A stretch of DNA of 64,000 nt from Bos javanicus (GCF_032452875.1 NC_083870.1:4402001-4466000), one strand, 5' to 3'. Numbered from the stretch's first letter, positions 45,334-57,354 are shown. The notes: generated by a model not told the origin, from the sequence alone. Made by a program: numbers and translations.

Positions 45334-46123
45334 TTGCAAACATCTGCTGGATCATCAAAAAAGCAAGAGAGTTCCAGAAAAACATGTTATTTCTGCTTTA
45401 CTGACTATGCTAAAGCCTTTCACTGTGTGGATCACAATAAACTGGAAAATTCTGGAAGAGATGGGAATACCAGACCACCTGACCTGCCTCTTGAGAAACC
45501 TATATGCAAGTCAAGAAGTAACAGTTACAACGGGACATGGAACAGACTGGTTCCAAATAGGAAAAGGAGTACATCAAGGCTGTATATTGTCACCTTGCTT
45601 ATTTAACTTATATGCAGAGTACATCATGAGAAACACTGGGCTGGAGGAAGCACAAGCTGGAATCAAGATTGCCGGGAGAAATATCAATAACTTCAGATGT
45701 GCAGATGACACCACCCTTATGGCAGAAAGTGAAGAGGAACTCAAAAGCCTCTTGATGAAAGTGAAAGAGAAGAGTGAAAAAGTTGGCTTAAAGCTCAACA
45801 TTCAGAAAACGAAGATCATGGCATCTGGTCCCATCACTTCATAGGAAATAGATGGGGAAACAGTGGAAATAGTGTCAGGCCTTATTTTTTTTGGCTCCAA
45901 AATCACTGCAGATGGTGATTGCAGCCATGAAATTAAAAGACGCTTACTCACTGGAAGGAAAGTTATGACCAACCTAGACAGCATATTGAAAAGCAGAGAC
46001 ATTACTTTGCCAACAAAGGTCTGTCTAGTCAAGGCTATAGTTTTTCCTGTGGTCATGTATGGATGTGAGAGTTGGACTGTGAAGAAAGCTGAGCGCCCAA
46101 GAATTGATTTTTTTTTTTTTTAA
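45334..46123 (+). pseudogene. BovB reverse-transcriptase remnant (copy C)
   Basis: It holds motif A as TDYAKAFH, where the family has a second Asp at the end. After a frame change come motif B (HQGCILSPCLF) and motif C, in which the Tyr of YADD is Cys (codon TGT at 45698-45700). A stop replaces a Trp codon at 45842-45844. The poly(T) run at 46109 further breaks the C-terminal part. Non-functional. Confidence 0.92.
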
Positions 46124-46131
46124 GAATTGAT
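46099..46131 (-). mobile_element. Poly(T)-only insertion with 10-bp target-site duplication
   Basis: aagaattgat at 46099-46108 and again at 46122-46131, separated by 13 T. BovB copy A has this target once and no T-run. Interpreted as insertion of only a poly(A) tail in reverse orientation. Confidence 0.75.
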
Positions 46132-46500
46132 GTTTTTGAACTGTGGTGTTGGAGAAGACTCTTGAGAGTCCCTTGGACTGCAAGGAGATCCAACCCAGTC
46201 CATCCTAAAGTAGATCAGTCCTAGGTTCATTGGAAAGACTGATGCTAAAGCTGAAACTCCAATACTTTGGCCACCTCATGCGAAGAGCTGACTCATTGGA
46301 AAAGACCCTGATGCTGGGAGGGATTGGGGGCAGGAGGAGAAGGGGACGACAGACATGAGATGGCTGGATAGCATCACCGACTCGATGGACATGAGTTTGG
46401 GTGAACTCCGGGAGTTGGTGATGGACAGGGAGGCCTGGCGTGCTGCGAATCATGGGGTCGCAAAGAGTCGGACCCGATTGAGCGACTGAACTGAACTGAT

Positions 46501-46854
46501 GAAGATAAGTCATGTTCGTTGCCTGAACGAAGTCAGGAGGTAGATTCTCAAAACAAAGGCAGGGGCCTAACAAAAATCAGGAAAGAGGCCCAAGGAGAAT
46601 TTTGGACTTATCTCCTTTTATTTATGCTTTACAGCCAACCATAGCCAAGAGATAATGAAGTTCATGTACCTGAGAAACAGGACCAGAAGTAGGCAGAGCC
46701 AAATGATTTGTTATTTGGACAACTGAGTAGGATTCCATGGGATTTTCTGGGAAGAATCACAAGCTGAAGGGCTGTCACTCAATGGGAATGAATACCATGG
46801 TAGAAAAATTTACATTTAGTAAAACTTCCTAAGTCAAACTTGTCTCAACGGATC
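46501..46854. other. Unique sequence
   Basis: Nothing recognised. Confidence 0.45.
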
Positions 46855-46980
46855 CTCTCCTGAGCTGTGTGACTTTCGGAAAGTTTATGAAACTCTCTTT
46901 CAGTTTCTTCACCTTAAAAGTTGGGGCAATAGGAGCTCCACATATTTTAAGTGTTCCATGCATTAACTATTATTACAGAA
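46855..46980 (+). mobile_element. MIR SINE
   Basis: gagctgtgtgactttcggaa, then ctctctttcagtttcttcac. Confidence 0.75.
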
Positions 46981-47247
46981 TTCCATGCTCCAAAGGGAAA
47001 ATGAGGCATCACTCCCGCTGACATTTTCCATTCAGCTTCATGCTAAAATGACCCACCAGCACTCTTGCCCCAGCCTGGGGCCCAAAGCACTCTTCCCCTT
47101 CAAATCACTTGGACAGGGTAAACACGAGTATAAAGTAACAGCTTAACCATCTACACTGCCTGCCTCCCTTCCTCGGCTGACAGCCAGGACACACAGACTG
47201 TGCGTCCGTGTGTTCCAAGAGCCAGAGAAGCCTCCAAGGCTGGCCTG

Positions 47248-47365
47248 TCCCAGTAACTGGATTGAACAAGCTCCTAGACCAGTTTGATCCAAAGAGACAA
47301 GCAGCTATTTCCTTACCAGCAGAACAACTGGGCCTGGTTGGGCCGACCACCACAGTGAGAAAGCC
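47248..47365 (+). repeat. Unassigned dispersed repeat, copy 2
   Basis: Partner of 43845-43950 in the same orientation; see there. Confidence 0.5.
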
Positions 47366-47370
47366 ATCAC

Positions 47371-48234
47371 CAGAATCTCATAAACCTTAAGGAGACAGGA
47401 GGGCTGATGGCACAAGGCCTCAAAGAGCACTAAGTTAACCCAGTGTCTTCTACCAGCAGGGAGCGAGAGGAAGAAAGAAGGGAGCTGTGCAAGGGGAGGG
47501 TATGAATGTGAAAGATGAAGCTAACCATGAAAATTTAATTTGTTAAAATAATGACTAGAGAATAACAGATAATGTACAAATTGTCTACACGCATTTATTG
47601 AATACATAATAAATGTGTGTATGAATATATAGGACTATATACGCATACCCTGATAAAAATTAATTTCAGCTTCTTGAAAGCATCCTTGTTTGTCTCCCTG
47701 CTGGCAAGAACCTTGGTGCGCAGAGGTAAATTTCACACTTCCTTTCAGCAGTCCCTCCACGCGGACCCTGTAGCTTAAGCTGCCCAGGTGAGCAAATGTC
47801 ACAGATGCTTCTTCGGCAGGCGGTAAATTCCAGCCATCCTGGGGAAATGCCAAGTGGTCTCAGGTCACAGGTTGGGCAAATAGCGATTTGTGGGTCTGGG
47901 GGAGGCCCCAGTGGAGGGGAGTTAAAAAGAATAAAAACAAAAGAGAGTGGAAGGAAGAGGCAGAAAGGAAAGGAAGCAGAGGCAGTGTTCAGGGAAAGAA
48001 GGTGAGCTACGTGAGAACTCAGACACAGAACACTTCTTGAGCTGCCTACATAAGAGTCTGCACCCTCTGAATGAAAGAAAGCGCTCTGCCATGCCTATCA
48101 GCCTGTGACACCTTTAGCTCAGAATGACCTCCTCAGACACACACCTAGCCCTAAGGAACACAGTCCTGTCTTGGGAACAGGCCTTTGGGAGCAAGTCTGC
48201 TGCCCAAGCTACAAAGATCATGACCATGATTCTG
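47371..48234. other. Unique sequence
   Basis: No gene or clear repeat recognised. Confidence 0.45.
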
Positions 48235-48350
48235 GGCCTACATTGGGCTGTAGGTTCCCTGAGGGTAAGGGCCATCGCTGGCACATTTGCATTTCTCCGT
48301 GTCTTTCATGCCTCAAACAGAGAAGTGTCATAAATATTTGCTACAGCAAC
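48235..48350 (+). mobile_element. L2 LINE 3' end
   Basis: aggttccctgagggtaaggg, then catttctccgtgtctttcat and gtcataaatatttgct. Confidence 0.65.
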
Positions 48351-48552
48351 AAATGGGCCAAAATAGAATGCAAACTCTGTAATTTCATCATGTCCTACAG
48401 GAGGTCTAAAATGAAATGTCTAACTGGTATTGAAAAATTAAACCCAAGCAGGGCAGGAATTTATTTTTAACTTTTTTACTTTTCAACCTGTGGGAGGTAA
48501 GAGTTTGGCCCAATATCTCCAGAAATGTCTGTGTTCAAAAATATGTGATCAA

Positions 48553-48730
48553 GGACTTCCCTGGCAGTCCAGTGGCTAAGACTCTATGCTCCCAACACAG
48601 GGGTTGCAGGTTCTATCTCTGGTCAGGGAACTAGATCCCACATGCCACAGTAAGAGTTCATATACCACAACTGAAGATCCTGCAGGCCACAATGAAGACC
48701 TGGTGCAGCCAAATAAATATTTTTAAAAAT
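48553..48730 (+). mobile_element. CHR-type SINE with 12-bp duplication
   Basis: ggacttccctggcagtccag, gtggctaagactctatgctc, tctctggtcagggaactaga, gtgcagccaaataaatattt. Flanked by atatgtgatcaa (48541-48552) and atatgtggtcaa (48731-48742), 11 of 12 identical. Confidence 0.93.
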
Positions 48731-48742
48731 ATATGTGGTCAA

Positions 48743-50019
48743 ACTTACTTCAAAGCAATCAAGCGTTCATGACTCTTCACTTATGAAGGCCAACATTCAG
48801 GAGGTGACATTAGCCAACATAAGTGAGAAGAAGATATATTCTTGTGGGATATTGGCAAGACAACCCATCTTTGCATACGTAAGTCCAAATGGAAGACACT
48901 GGGGAGATTTTCTCCTTCGTGTAAACCTCTACAAAGTTAACTGAAAGTTGTAGTTACCAAGATATTCCAGCCTGAAATGCCTAAAAAGGGAAGAGATAGT
49001 ATGGTAAATGAGTAGGAGGGGGCAGTGTCCAAATCAGCAACAGAGAGAAGGTAATTATTTTCATTCTTTATTATCCTCATCACTGGTATTAGTATTGCTA
49101 CTCTTATATTTTAGCTATAATATCTATAACAGTCAGAAAGAATATGTCAACTCTCAACCTATATAATAACGCTTCCATCTTCTCCCCCAGAGTTACAGGG
49201 ATGAGAAACTTATCCTGTGAAATGAATAATGGGCCTCATTCTTCAGCTGGTGGATCCAAGACTGGGCTAGTAGAAATTTATAGAGAGAATTAATTCAAAG
49301 ATTTTCAAAGTAATGAAGGAATTCAACATTTCTGACCTCTCACTCTCCCACATTCACTCAATAGACAGTTTCTGGAGGGTCTAATTAGAGGACCTGATGG
49401 GTGCCCCGGGAGGCTGTAACAGAGCAATGAGAGGAAAGCACAAGAATCCATTTAAGAATAATAATCACACATGAAGAACATCTTTCGTAGTGTAACTTTC
49501 TACAAAGAAAAATAAAGTAATATGGCTTAGGCCTGAGCATGACGACAGCCCCTTCCTGCCTCGGCTCCAGCAGGCTAGGTGGGGGAGGGGAGGCAACTGT
49601 GTGTATGGGCTAGAGGGGGGGCAAACCACCAAAATTAATCCTTTACTTTCAGAAGACTTGCAAAAAGAAAGCAGCTTGAGGCCCCTTTAGGCCTTCCTCT
49701 GAGACAAGACAAGCCAAGCGGCCATATCAGCAACTAGGTCTGCAGGAAGGCCTCCAACCTTCTTCAAGTGTTAAAGAAAGACCAAGCTTGACAAAAACAA
49801 ATACCAATGCTGTTTAAAATACATCAAGGTTCTTTGGGTTAAAAATCTCCCCAGGGGAAGATGCTCCCTGTAAGAGATGAGAGAAAGAAGATGGGAGGGT
49901 TTCTGCAGGAACTTCTGATTATGTTACTTGATTCATTTCAATACCATAAAGCATCAACTAGATTATTTACCGAATAGAGAGGAAACGACACCGAGGCAAC
50001 TAAGCAGGAGCTGCAAATT
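48743..50019. other. Unique sequence
   Basis: No gene or repeat recognised. 49560-49625 has short G-runs. Confidence 0.45.
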
Positions 50020-50760
50020 AAGATGTGTGCGTGTGAGCACCCGCAGACACTCACCCACGTGCTTGCACGCTGCCTTCTGAATTTCACTTCTGTATGCAAA
50101 ACCACCGCCGCCAGTGCCTGTACTGCTCGGCCACTGTGCGTATGGAAAATGCAGCACAGCCCCCACGCCTGGCTCCCTGGTGACAGACCTCCACACCCTC
50201 GCTCCTCACCAGAGACTCTGATTGCTGTGGCAAGGTGGGTCCAAGCCCGGCCTGGGGGGGTATTTAATAAAAGAAGGATGGTTTTCTCCCTATGATAGGA
50301 TAGGATTGGGTCCTCTCCTATCACCCTCTCGGGGATTAGAGAGATGATAAGGGCAGCCCAGAAAGGAGGTGGCTGGGAAGAGAGGGAGCCTGGGGCGCCA
50401 AAGAGAAGAAAATCCGTGAATACACAACCAAGCTCAGCTCCGGGAATGCTCGGCTTCCTTGGCCGCTCAAGAGCGGCCGGCGCCGGGCTTGGGGGCTCCA
50501 GGCCGCTTCTGCGCGGGGCGGCGGCTCGTGGCCAGTGAGCGCAGCCCCGCGGGGCTCATTGGAGGCCTCCGGCCGGCAGGGGACCGGAGCCGGCGGGCGC
50601 TCCCCAGCATCCCTATCAGATCCGCGGCGAGATCACCAGTTTTCTAGGAGGCGTCACGGCCCCCGCAGAGCCCCCTCCTCTGAAAGCCTAGCTAAGCGGG
50701 AAGCTGCCGCAAGACCTAGGCGCCCGTCTAACCAGGCCCGGCGAGAGGCATTGCGATCCT
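50020..50760. promoter_or_regulatory. CpG island (core 50390-50760)
   Basis: I count about 37 CpGs by eye in the 370-bp core, with dense CCGG and CGCG words, and a CpG-richer shoulder from about 50020. Such islands normally mark promoters or alternative first exons. No TATA box is evident. Plus-strand frames overlap it, as GC-rich DNA favours. A GTAAGG donor-like site at 51120 (plus) and a GTGAGT at 50049-50054 (minus) would suit transcription either way. No coding product recognised. Confidence 0.75.
50293..50323. repeat. Inverted repeat (13-bp arms, 5-nt loop)
   Basis: The left arm tgataggatagga pairs with the right arm tcctctcctatca at 12 of 13 positions around ttggg. It lies just outside the CpG-island core. 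Confidence 0.85.
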
Positions 50761-52714
50761 GTCTGAAGGGGCCTCTCTTAGCACAAGGCCATGTGGCTCA
50801 CTGTCCTGCTCCTCCATGGTTTCTTAGCATTTTCTTAAGTTCCCAAAGTTTTATTTTGTAATACGTCCCTTTAAACTCCTTTTCGGAAACTCCGATTTCT
50901 CTTTTCCACCTGATCTAAGCAAACAGGCTCTCTCATCTCTAAGGTTTTTGTTGCTTTCTTTCCCCATTGATTGGCCTCGGGAGGAAGTGGCTTTAATTTA
51001 TTCCTCACAGGATCTGGTTACTTCTGGCCTTTATACTCCGTGCTGCCCGGGGCATCACCACCTACCCACATCCAACCTCGCGTCTCCCTTGCAAGGGGTT
51101 AGGGGTTACAGTCACCCTGGTAAGGAGACCACACAGAGGAAAGCTGTGCTTGTATCGCCCCGGCTTTGTTTTTAAATGTTTGTTAATGTAAGCAGGGTGC
51201 ACGGCCCTAGCACCTCTGCAGTGAGGAATTAACGTCTGTACCCTCATATCCACAGAGAGCCTTTCAGAATGGATGTAGGCTGGGCTCATCATCAGGGTCT
51301 CTGAGAGGCTTTCTTTGTTAGGAACAAAAGATAAATGCAAACTTTCAGTTCTATTAACAATGGTAATTATAAGGAAGATTCTCTTACAGTGACAAGACTG
51401 GAGCTCAAATCACCTAAAACCCTCAGAAAAATGACTGGCGGCCCTGCCAGCACAGGCCACTAGGTAAATTTATTCCTTTGACCTCCTGGCAGATTCAAAC
51501 TTGTCTCAAAGCAGGACAAACAGAGAACTTTTCTCACACTGACACTTTCTCAAGGAAAGTCAAACATCTTTCTAAATATCTTCACTTTAAGTTTCCAGAA
51601 GCCCCACTGACAGATAGGTGGGAAACAGACATCGTTTTAGTGTTTCAGCTGAGGCACACTGAACAAGCAACTGTCCACAATTCTAAGGTGTAAAGCAAAC
51701 CTAAATTTGCTGACTTCCTGGGCCGCACCATATGAACTTGGCAAAGGTATACCGCACTTCCAAGTCCAGAACCGTAAATCTTTGTATTTTCCAAAAGCAA
51801 TTTTCAGTCTAGAATCCAATAGCTACAAACAGATAGGATGCAAAAGAAACATAATTTGCATTTAGTCATGGAGTCAACAAGGTGGATTAAACTGGGACTG
51901 GCCTCCAGCTGGCTTTGTAAAATGTGATACTGAATGCTTCAATTGGGGGGGGGGGGGGGGGGAATTACTACTTTTTTTTTTTTCCTCCCAGCTTGCCTTT
52001 CCAACTCAATTTGATTGATGGGAAGTTGCTTTAACACCACCATAACCAGTTTTACATGACTGTCTAGAAAAGATATAAGGAGTCAGAGGATAAATTAGAA
52101 GTGCCATAACAATGAAAGAAGAATTTCCTTTCATAAATGCTATGTATCCAGGCCCTGGTGGGGACCATGTTAGACCTCATGATCTGTGAAAGGTGGGCTC
52201 AGATTAGTGGCTCACTGAAGTGGCCCATTCCATGGATGTAGAAATATGAGACCATGAGGATAAATGGCATTCTCAAAATAACATAGTAACTTGGAGGCAG
52301 GCAGCGTTAGGTCTTAGAACTCTTGACCCAAGGTCCAACAAACTTTTTTTGTCTCCACATAGAATTCTCTGTACTTGTTCCACTGTATTCTAGAAAAAGG
52401 TGGTTATTTCCGCCACCTATTTTATTGTAGGGAACATTTCAAATTCAAATCCTTAGGATAAGGAATCAAACCATAAAACAGGGAATCAAGGAAAGAAAGA
52501 AGTAAAAACAGAAGGAGTTACAGGGGAACTACCTCATCCTGGCTCCCAGGAGTGGGATATTATTCCCTGCTGGAAACAGATGCCTTAGATATGGTTTTTT
52601 TTTTTTTTTTCACAACATGGCTATCCATCAAGAACCAATTTCAGTTGGTGCAGAACCACCAGATCAAGTGTGAGTAGAGAACAACCAGGAGTCTTCCTTA
52701 GTCTTCCATGGCAG
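50761..52714. other. Unique sequence with homopolymers
   Basis: G18 at 51945-51962 and T12 at 51972-51983; T14 near 52597. A possible MIR-like piece lies near 52250-52330. No gene recognised. Confidence 0.45.
51945..51962 (+). repeat. Poly(G) run, 18 nt
   Basis: Uninterrupted G18, a length rare in mammalian DNA. Confidence 0.95.
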
Positions 52715-52724
52715 CATGGACAGC

Positions 52725-53010
52725 CATGCTGTCCAATATGGAGGACACTGGTCCCATGAGCCTCTTGGGCACTTGGAGTTGCCCATTTGGGCTAGTCCAA
52801 ATGGAAGATGTGCTACAAATGTAAAATACATAACAGATTTGAAAGCCTTAATACAAAAAGTGGAAATATTTCATTAATAATTTTATATTGACATGTTGAA
52901 ATAATTTAGATATACTTGGATTTAAATAAAATGTATTCTTAAAATTAATTTCACCTGTTTCTTTTCACTTGTTTTTTTCCAGTGGACTACTACAAAATTT
53001 AAAACATTAA
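52725..53010 (+). mobile_element. Ancient interspersed repeat (copy 2)
   Basis: Begins with gctgtccaatatgg and shares several blocks in the same order with 31870-32280. Probably an old DNA transposon; family not named. Confidence 0.55.
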
Positions 53011-53309
53011 ATTTGGAATGAAATATGGGTTCACTGCATAGCACTATTCAATGGGATTCTTCTCTCGCTAGAACTCTAGGATTGAAGGCAGGAAGTACAA
53101 GAGTGTTGGGATACCTTCTGCTGAGTTTTGGGGGTTCCCCCCTTTCATACAGAAAATCTTTTAAAGCATTTAAAAGCACTGTCAGGAAGTATCTCAGGGA
53201 GTCTGAAAACCTTGTGGCCAGCGCTGGTAGAAAACCCAACCTGAATAGACAGTGTCAAACTAATGAGACCAGAGGTCGACAGTCAGTCGTGTGGTTTTGA
53301 AAAGACAAC

Positions 53310-53530
53310 AGTAGTTGCTGTTTATTTAGCACACTCATGCAACTGTGTGGTTTATATTCTTGTCCTGTTTAGTCCCTCAAGCAAGCCTACATTGCATTGT
53401 CTTTACTGTATAGCTAAGGATACTGAAGCGCTGTTAAATCAACTTTCCAGTGTTACACACAAGTGAGGATCTGAATCCAGACTGGTTTCACTCAGACACC
53501 CTGCTCTCTCTGTCATACTAGACTGCTCTT
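53310..53530 (-). mobile_element. MIR SINE
   Basis: Reverse-oriented: tgtttagtccctcaagcaag, actgtatagctaaggatact, gaggatctgaatccagactg. Confidence 0.65.
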
Positions 53531-53869
53531 CAGAACACCGTCTGGTCTTCTCGGCAAAGGTCTTCTTCTCCGGGAACCTGACACCTGAGATTTCAGCCAT
53601 AGAGATTCATTCCTTTGACTTCACTTCTTTTTGTCTCTAAAATACAGATAGTTCTGAGAGAGGTTTCATATAAATCTTGATCGTGTTCACTTCAAGTCAA
53701 GCAACTATCAAAATACTTTTTCTTAGAGTAGGTATTGATCCAAGAAGATAAAAAAATACAGTAAACCTTGACACACAGAGGAAAAGAAAGATCAGGGACT
53801 GAAGAAAAAGACTGAAAAAATGGAATGTTAAAAGTGATGAAGACCAAATGTAATGTCATTTACAATAAA

Positions 53870-54503
53870 ACTTAAGAATACATCTACTACAGTTACTCTG
53901 GAAAAGTTCACCAATTCCTCAAAATGCTAAGCACAGAGTTACCATATGATCCAACATTCAACTCCTAGGTAAATACCCAGAGAAATAAAAACATGGCCAC
54001 ATAAAACTTTGTTAAAATGTTCCGAGCAGCAACAACACATGTGAACAACCTGAATGTCCATCAACTGATAAATGGATAAATAAAATGTGGTATATCCATA
54101 CAATGGAATATTATTTGGCTATAAAAAGGAATGAAGTATCAGTACATGCTACAGCACAGTGACCCTTAAAAACACCACGCTAAGAGAAAAAAGCTAGGAA
54201 TAAACCATATATTATATGATTCCATTTATGTGAAATGTCCACAATGGCTAAATCCATACAGACAGAGATTAGTGATTAGCAGGGGCTAGGCAAGAGGAGG
54301 AATATGAACTGACTGGTAATGAGTACAAGGTTTTTTTTTTTTTTTGTAGGGGGTGATAAAAATATTCTAAATTTAGGTTGTGGTGATGGTTGCACAATTT
54401 TGTGAATAGACCAAAACCACTGAACTGTATAATTTAAATGGGTGAATTTCATGGTATATGAAATATATCCCAATAAAGCTATAAAAAAATAAAAATAAAC
54501 CTA
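53870..54503 (+). mobile_element. Old L1 LINE 3' end (L1MA/MB type)
   Basis: End of ORF2 plus 3' UTR: cctaggtaaatacccagaga, tgtccatcaactgataaatg, gtatatccatacaatggaat, gattccatttatgtgaaatg, ggtgaatttcatggtatatg, and an A-rich end. No intact frame. Confidence 0.92.
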
Positions 54504-54944
54504 CTAGTACCAAGGTTGTTGTTATAAGAAAAATATCATTTTTCCCTCAAGTAGGAACTGATGAGGAAGACAGGTAGAGGTCAGGTTGCCCTAAACTCAC
54601 TTTATGTTACTCTTCCTCCTCTGAAACTTTGTGAATTGAATGGATGGGCCTATGTGTTTTCAGAGGGAAAATATTTTTAACTATGATTACACAATATCTC
54701 CAGCTGCTAATGCTAAGAAAATGTCATCACTAAAAATGCCATTGTAGCTTTACAGGTGCTTGTTGTCCAGTTTGGACATAATTGAAAACCTTCATTTTTG
54801 CTCTTATCCATTCTTTTTTTCCCCTCTTCTCCCAACCTTGCCCAGCCTTTTGGCCAGATACAACTCATTCTCACTTTAAGAGAATGGCAAGAGAAACATA
54901 AGAAAACAAATCTTAAATTCAGCACTATTTTTCTTTTTTCAGCA

Positions 54945-55030
54945 CAGAATTACAGAGTCTTGGAATTGGCTTGGTCTTTAGGGACCATCTGGTACAAGCC
55001 TCTCTTTTTCATGTACGAAAACAGGGCCAG
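54945..55030 (+). mobile_element. Ancient repeat fragment, family uncertain
   Basis: cacagaattacagagtcttg, then tctttagggaccatctggta and a caagcctctctttttcatg end. Resembles a common old mammalian repeat that I cannot name. Confidence 0.35.
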
Positions 55031-55034
55031 AAAT

Positions 55035-55295
55035 AATAAAAGCTAACAGTTATGGACTGTTTACTCTATGCCAGGCACTGTAATTTACATGTACTACTTC
55101 ATTTAATCCTCACAATAACCCTCCAAAATAGGTACCATTTTTATCTTTATTTTCTAAGTGAAAAAAAATGAGGCACAGAGAAGTTCCATAAACTTAACTA
55201 GGTCACACAACTGAAAAAGTTGGCGATCTGGGATACAGACCCAAGCTATCAGGCTTCAGAGACCAAATCCTTAAGCACTACTATTATAGCGTCTC
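55035..55295 (-). mobile_element. MIR SINE, near full length
   Basis: tatgccaggcactgtaattt, acttcatttaatcctcacaa, gaggcacagagaagttccat, ctaggtcacacaactgaaaa. Confidence 0.92.
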
Positions 55296-55991
55296 CTGAA
55301 AGTATTTAAGCTATCTACTTGTCATCTTATAACTACTTCGTGGTATGTCCAGAACTAGTACAGGTATGAGGGACCCACCCCAGTTTCTACTTAATGACAG
55401 AGTATCAATGAGAGACATAGTTGACCTAAACTATACCATGACCTAAACCAAAATGGATGAATTTTCCCACCCACTGCAATCTTGATTTCTACCAATTATT
55501 GAGAGCCTGAAAGAGAGCTGTCAGAAGTAAGAAGACCTTCCGCGAAGTCACCACTGACCTTATTCTGCCATAAAGGAAGATAGGTTTTATAATCCTATGT
55601 CAGTTGATCCTCACACTTCTTTTTTTTTAATTCTGGAAATCACTCTGCCAAATTCTGAGAAGTGTTATCGCTAAGATGAAGATGAGACAAAAGATTCAAC
55701 CAGAGACTTCTCCTGATGGGACATAATGACTACCTCGCCAACTCAATTATATATTCAAAGGAAGAGTTAACACATTGGCAACCTACGAAATGGAATAGAA
55801 TACAAGTCTTTAGATAATTTACTATAGAAAATACAGTATCTCTTATCTGTATCACCCAGGGAGCTCAAAGTACTTAACAAACAACTCATTAATCCTCTGC
55901 TTATTTTATTAATCAATTACTACAGTCCTTAAACCTTACCATACCATTTCAGGTAGGGTGCAAGAGTGGAGCTAGAATTATTATATCCAGT

Positions 55992-56096
55992 GTTCTTGCC
56001 TGGAGAATCCCAGGGACGGGGGAGCCTGGTGGGCTGCCGTCTATGGGGTCACACACAGTCAGAAACGACTGAAGTGACTTAGCAGCTTAGCAGCAA
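55992..56096 (+). mobile_element. Bov-A2 SINE, 5'-truncated
   Basis: Only the last BovA unit: gtgttcttgcctggagaatc, ctgccgtctatggggtcaca, gactgaagtgacttagcagc. Confidence 0.92.
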
Positions 56097-57354
56097 CCCA
56101 GGCTAAAGTGTCCATGCAAAGGACAGGGTGCTTCCAGGAGCATAGAAAATAAGTAAGAGCTGTCTTTGGGAGATGTACCTAGGACACTGCCTCAATCATG
56201 TGGCATTTTGGGTGACTTTTTAAATAAAAGGTAAAGGTAAAAAGTATATTTAGAATCACCACACCAAGTTCCAACCATAACAGCATTCATCTAACAGAAG
56301 TTGGAAACCAAAGTGCAGCCTAAGTTTTCCTAAGGCATGCATGTAAAACTATGTCTCAAGAGAAGCCAGGGTTATGCTTTAAATGAAAAAATTAAAATGC
56401 TTGCCTATTTAAATATGTTTAATATCTGAGTTTTGGTTTGTTTGCTTGTTTGGGGGTAAATTTTTTAATTTTGCCAACAATAACCAAAAGCATATGAACG
56501 TCAGCAGAACAGAGAAGCAAAGCCATGTCGAAAGGGCCGGACCCTCGCAGGGCCAGACCTTGCCACCTCCCCACCCCGGGTGCAGCCCGCCACCCACCTG
56601 GGACCCAGCACCCTCACTGCTCGCAGCTCCCGACAGCCCACAAGGCCCAGACCACAGGTCTCCCCCCTGCCTTTCCCCGACTCATGAACCTTCTTCGAGC
56701 TTCCTCAGTTTCACTTCAATTCTCCTCAGTCCCAGTCCTCGTAGACATCCAGTTGCTAAAAAACATGACACCAAATTTCCGAAGACCTCACTCAGGTAGG
56801 TCTGACCCGGGCTGCTCACTGCACCCTTTGCCCCACTTCTCAGCTGCCAGAATGGGTCCAAATGGGCTTCTAAAAGGGGATGACACGGAACGACTGGAGA
56901 GAAGGGATGCTTCTCATTAGAAGCTGACACTGTGTCTTCCACGGAGTCTTACTATTGAAGGTCTATTGCTCGTATCCAGATCAGAATAAATATATAGGGT
57001 CTAATCACCTGCCTTCTGCTAACACACTGTACCTGAAAGAGTGGATCAAGTAAAACCGCATCAAGTAACTCCCCTTCGTTTGCTCCCTTTCTCTCTCTCT
57101 GCCCCTTCCTCAAAAAAAAAAAAATTAAATTAAATTCTATCATCAGCAAGAAAAAGTTTTTTTGCTTTTTCCTTCTAGAGACGAACATTTATGAAAAGTC
57201 ACTCCTGTCATGTCAGCCCCCAAAAGAATCTGATCAGAGGCACCACTAAATTGTCTGAAGTTATTTCACTCCTGTTCTCTGCTCAAGGCCTAATCTTTTC
57301 GGAATTATTTTCCTAAAATATAAACTTCCTTCCACGGTGGCCCCTCCACCTACA
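56097..57354. other. Unique sequence
   Basis: 56530-56690 is GC-rich with modest CpG content. No recognised product or repeat. Confidence 0.4.

Larger units (their letters stand above)
45325..46500 (+). mobile_element. BovB LINE, 5'-truncated, copy C
   Basis: Sense copy of the BovB 3' part of about 1.2 kb. It starts at agagatcaaattgcaaacat within the RT domain and ends with gcgactgaactgaactgatg. A poly(T) insertion with a duplicated target splits it at 46099-46131. Confidence 0.95.
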
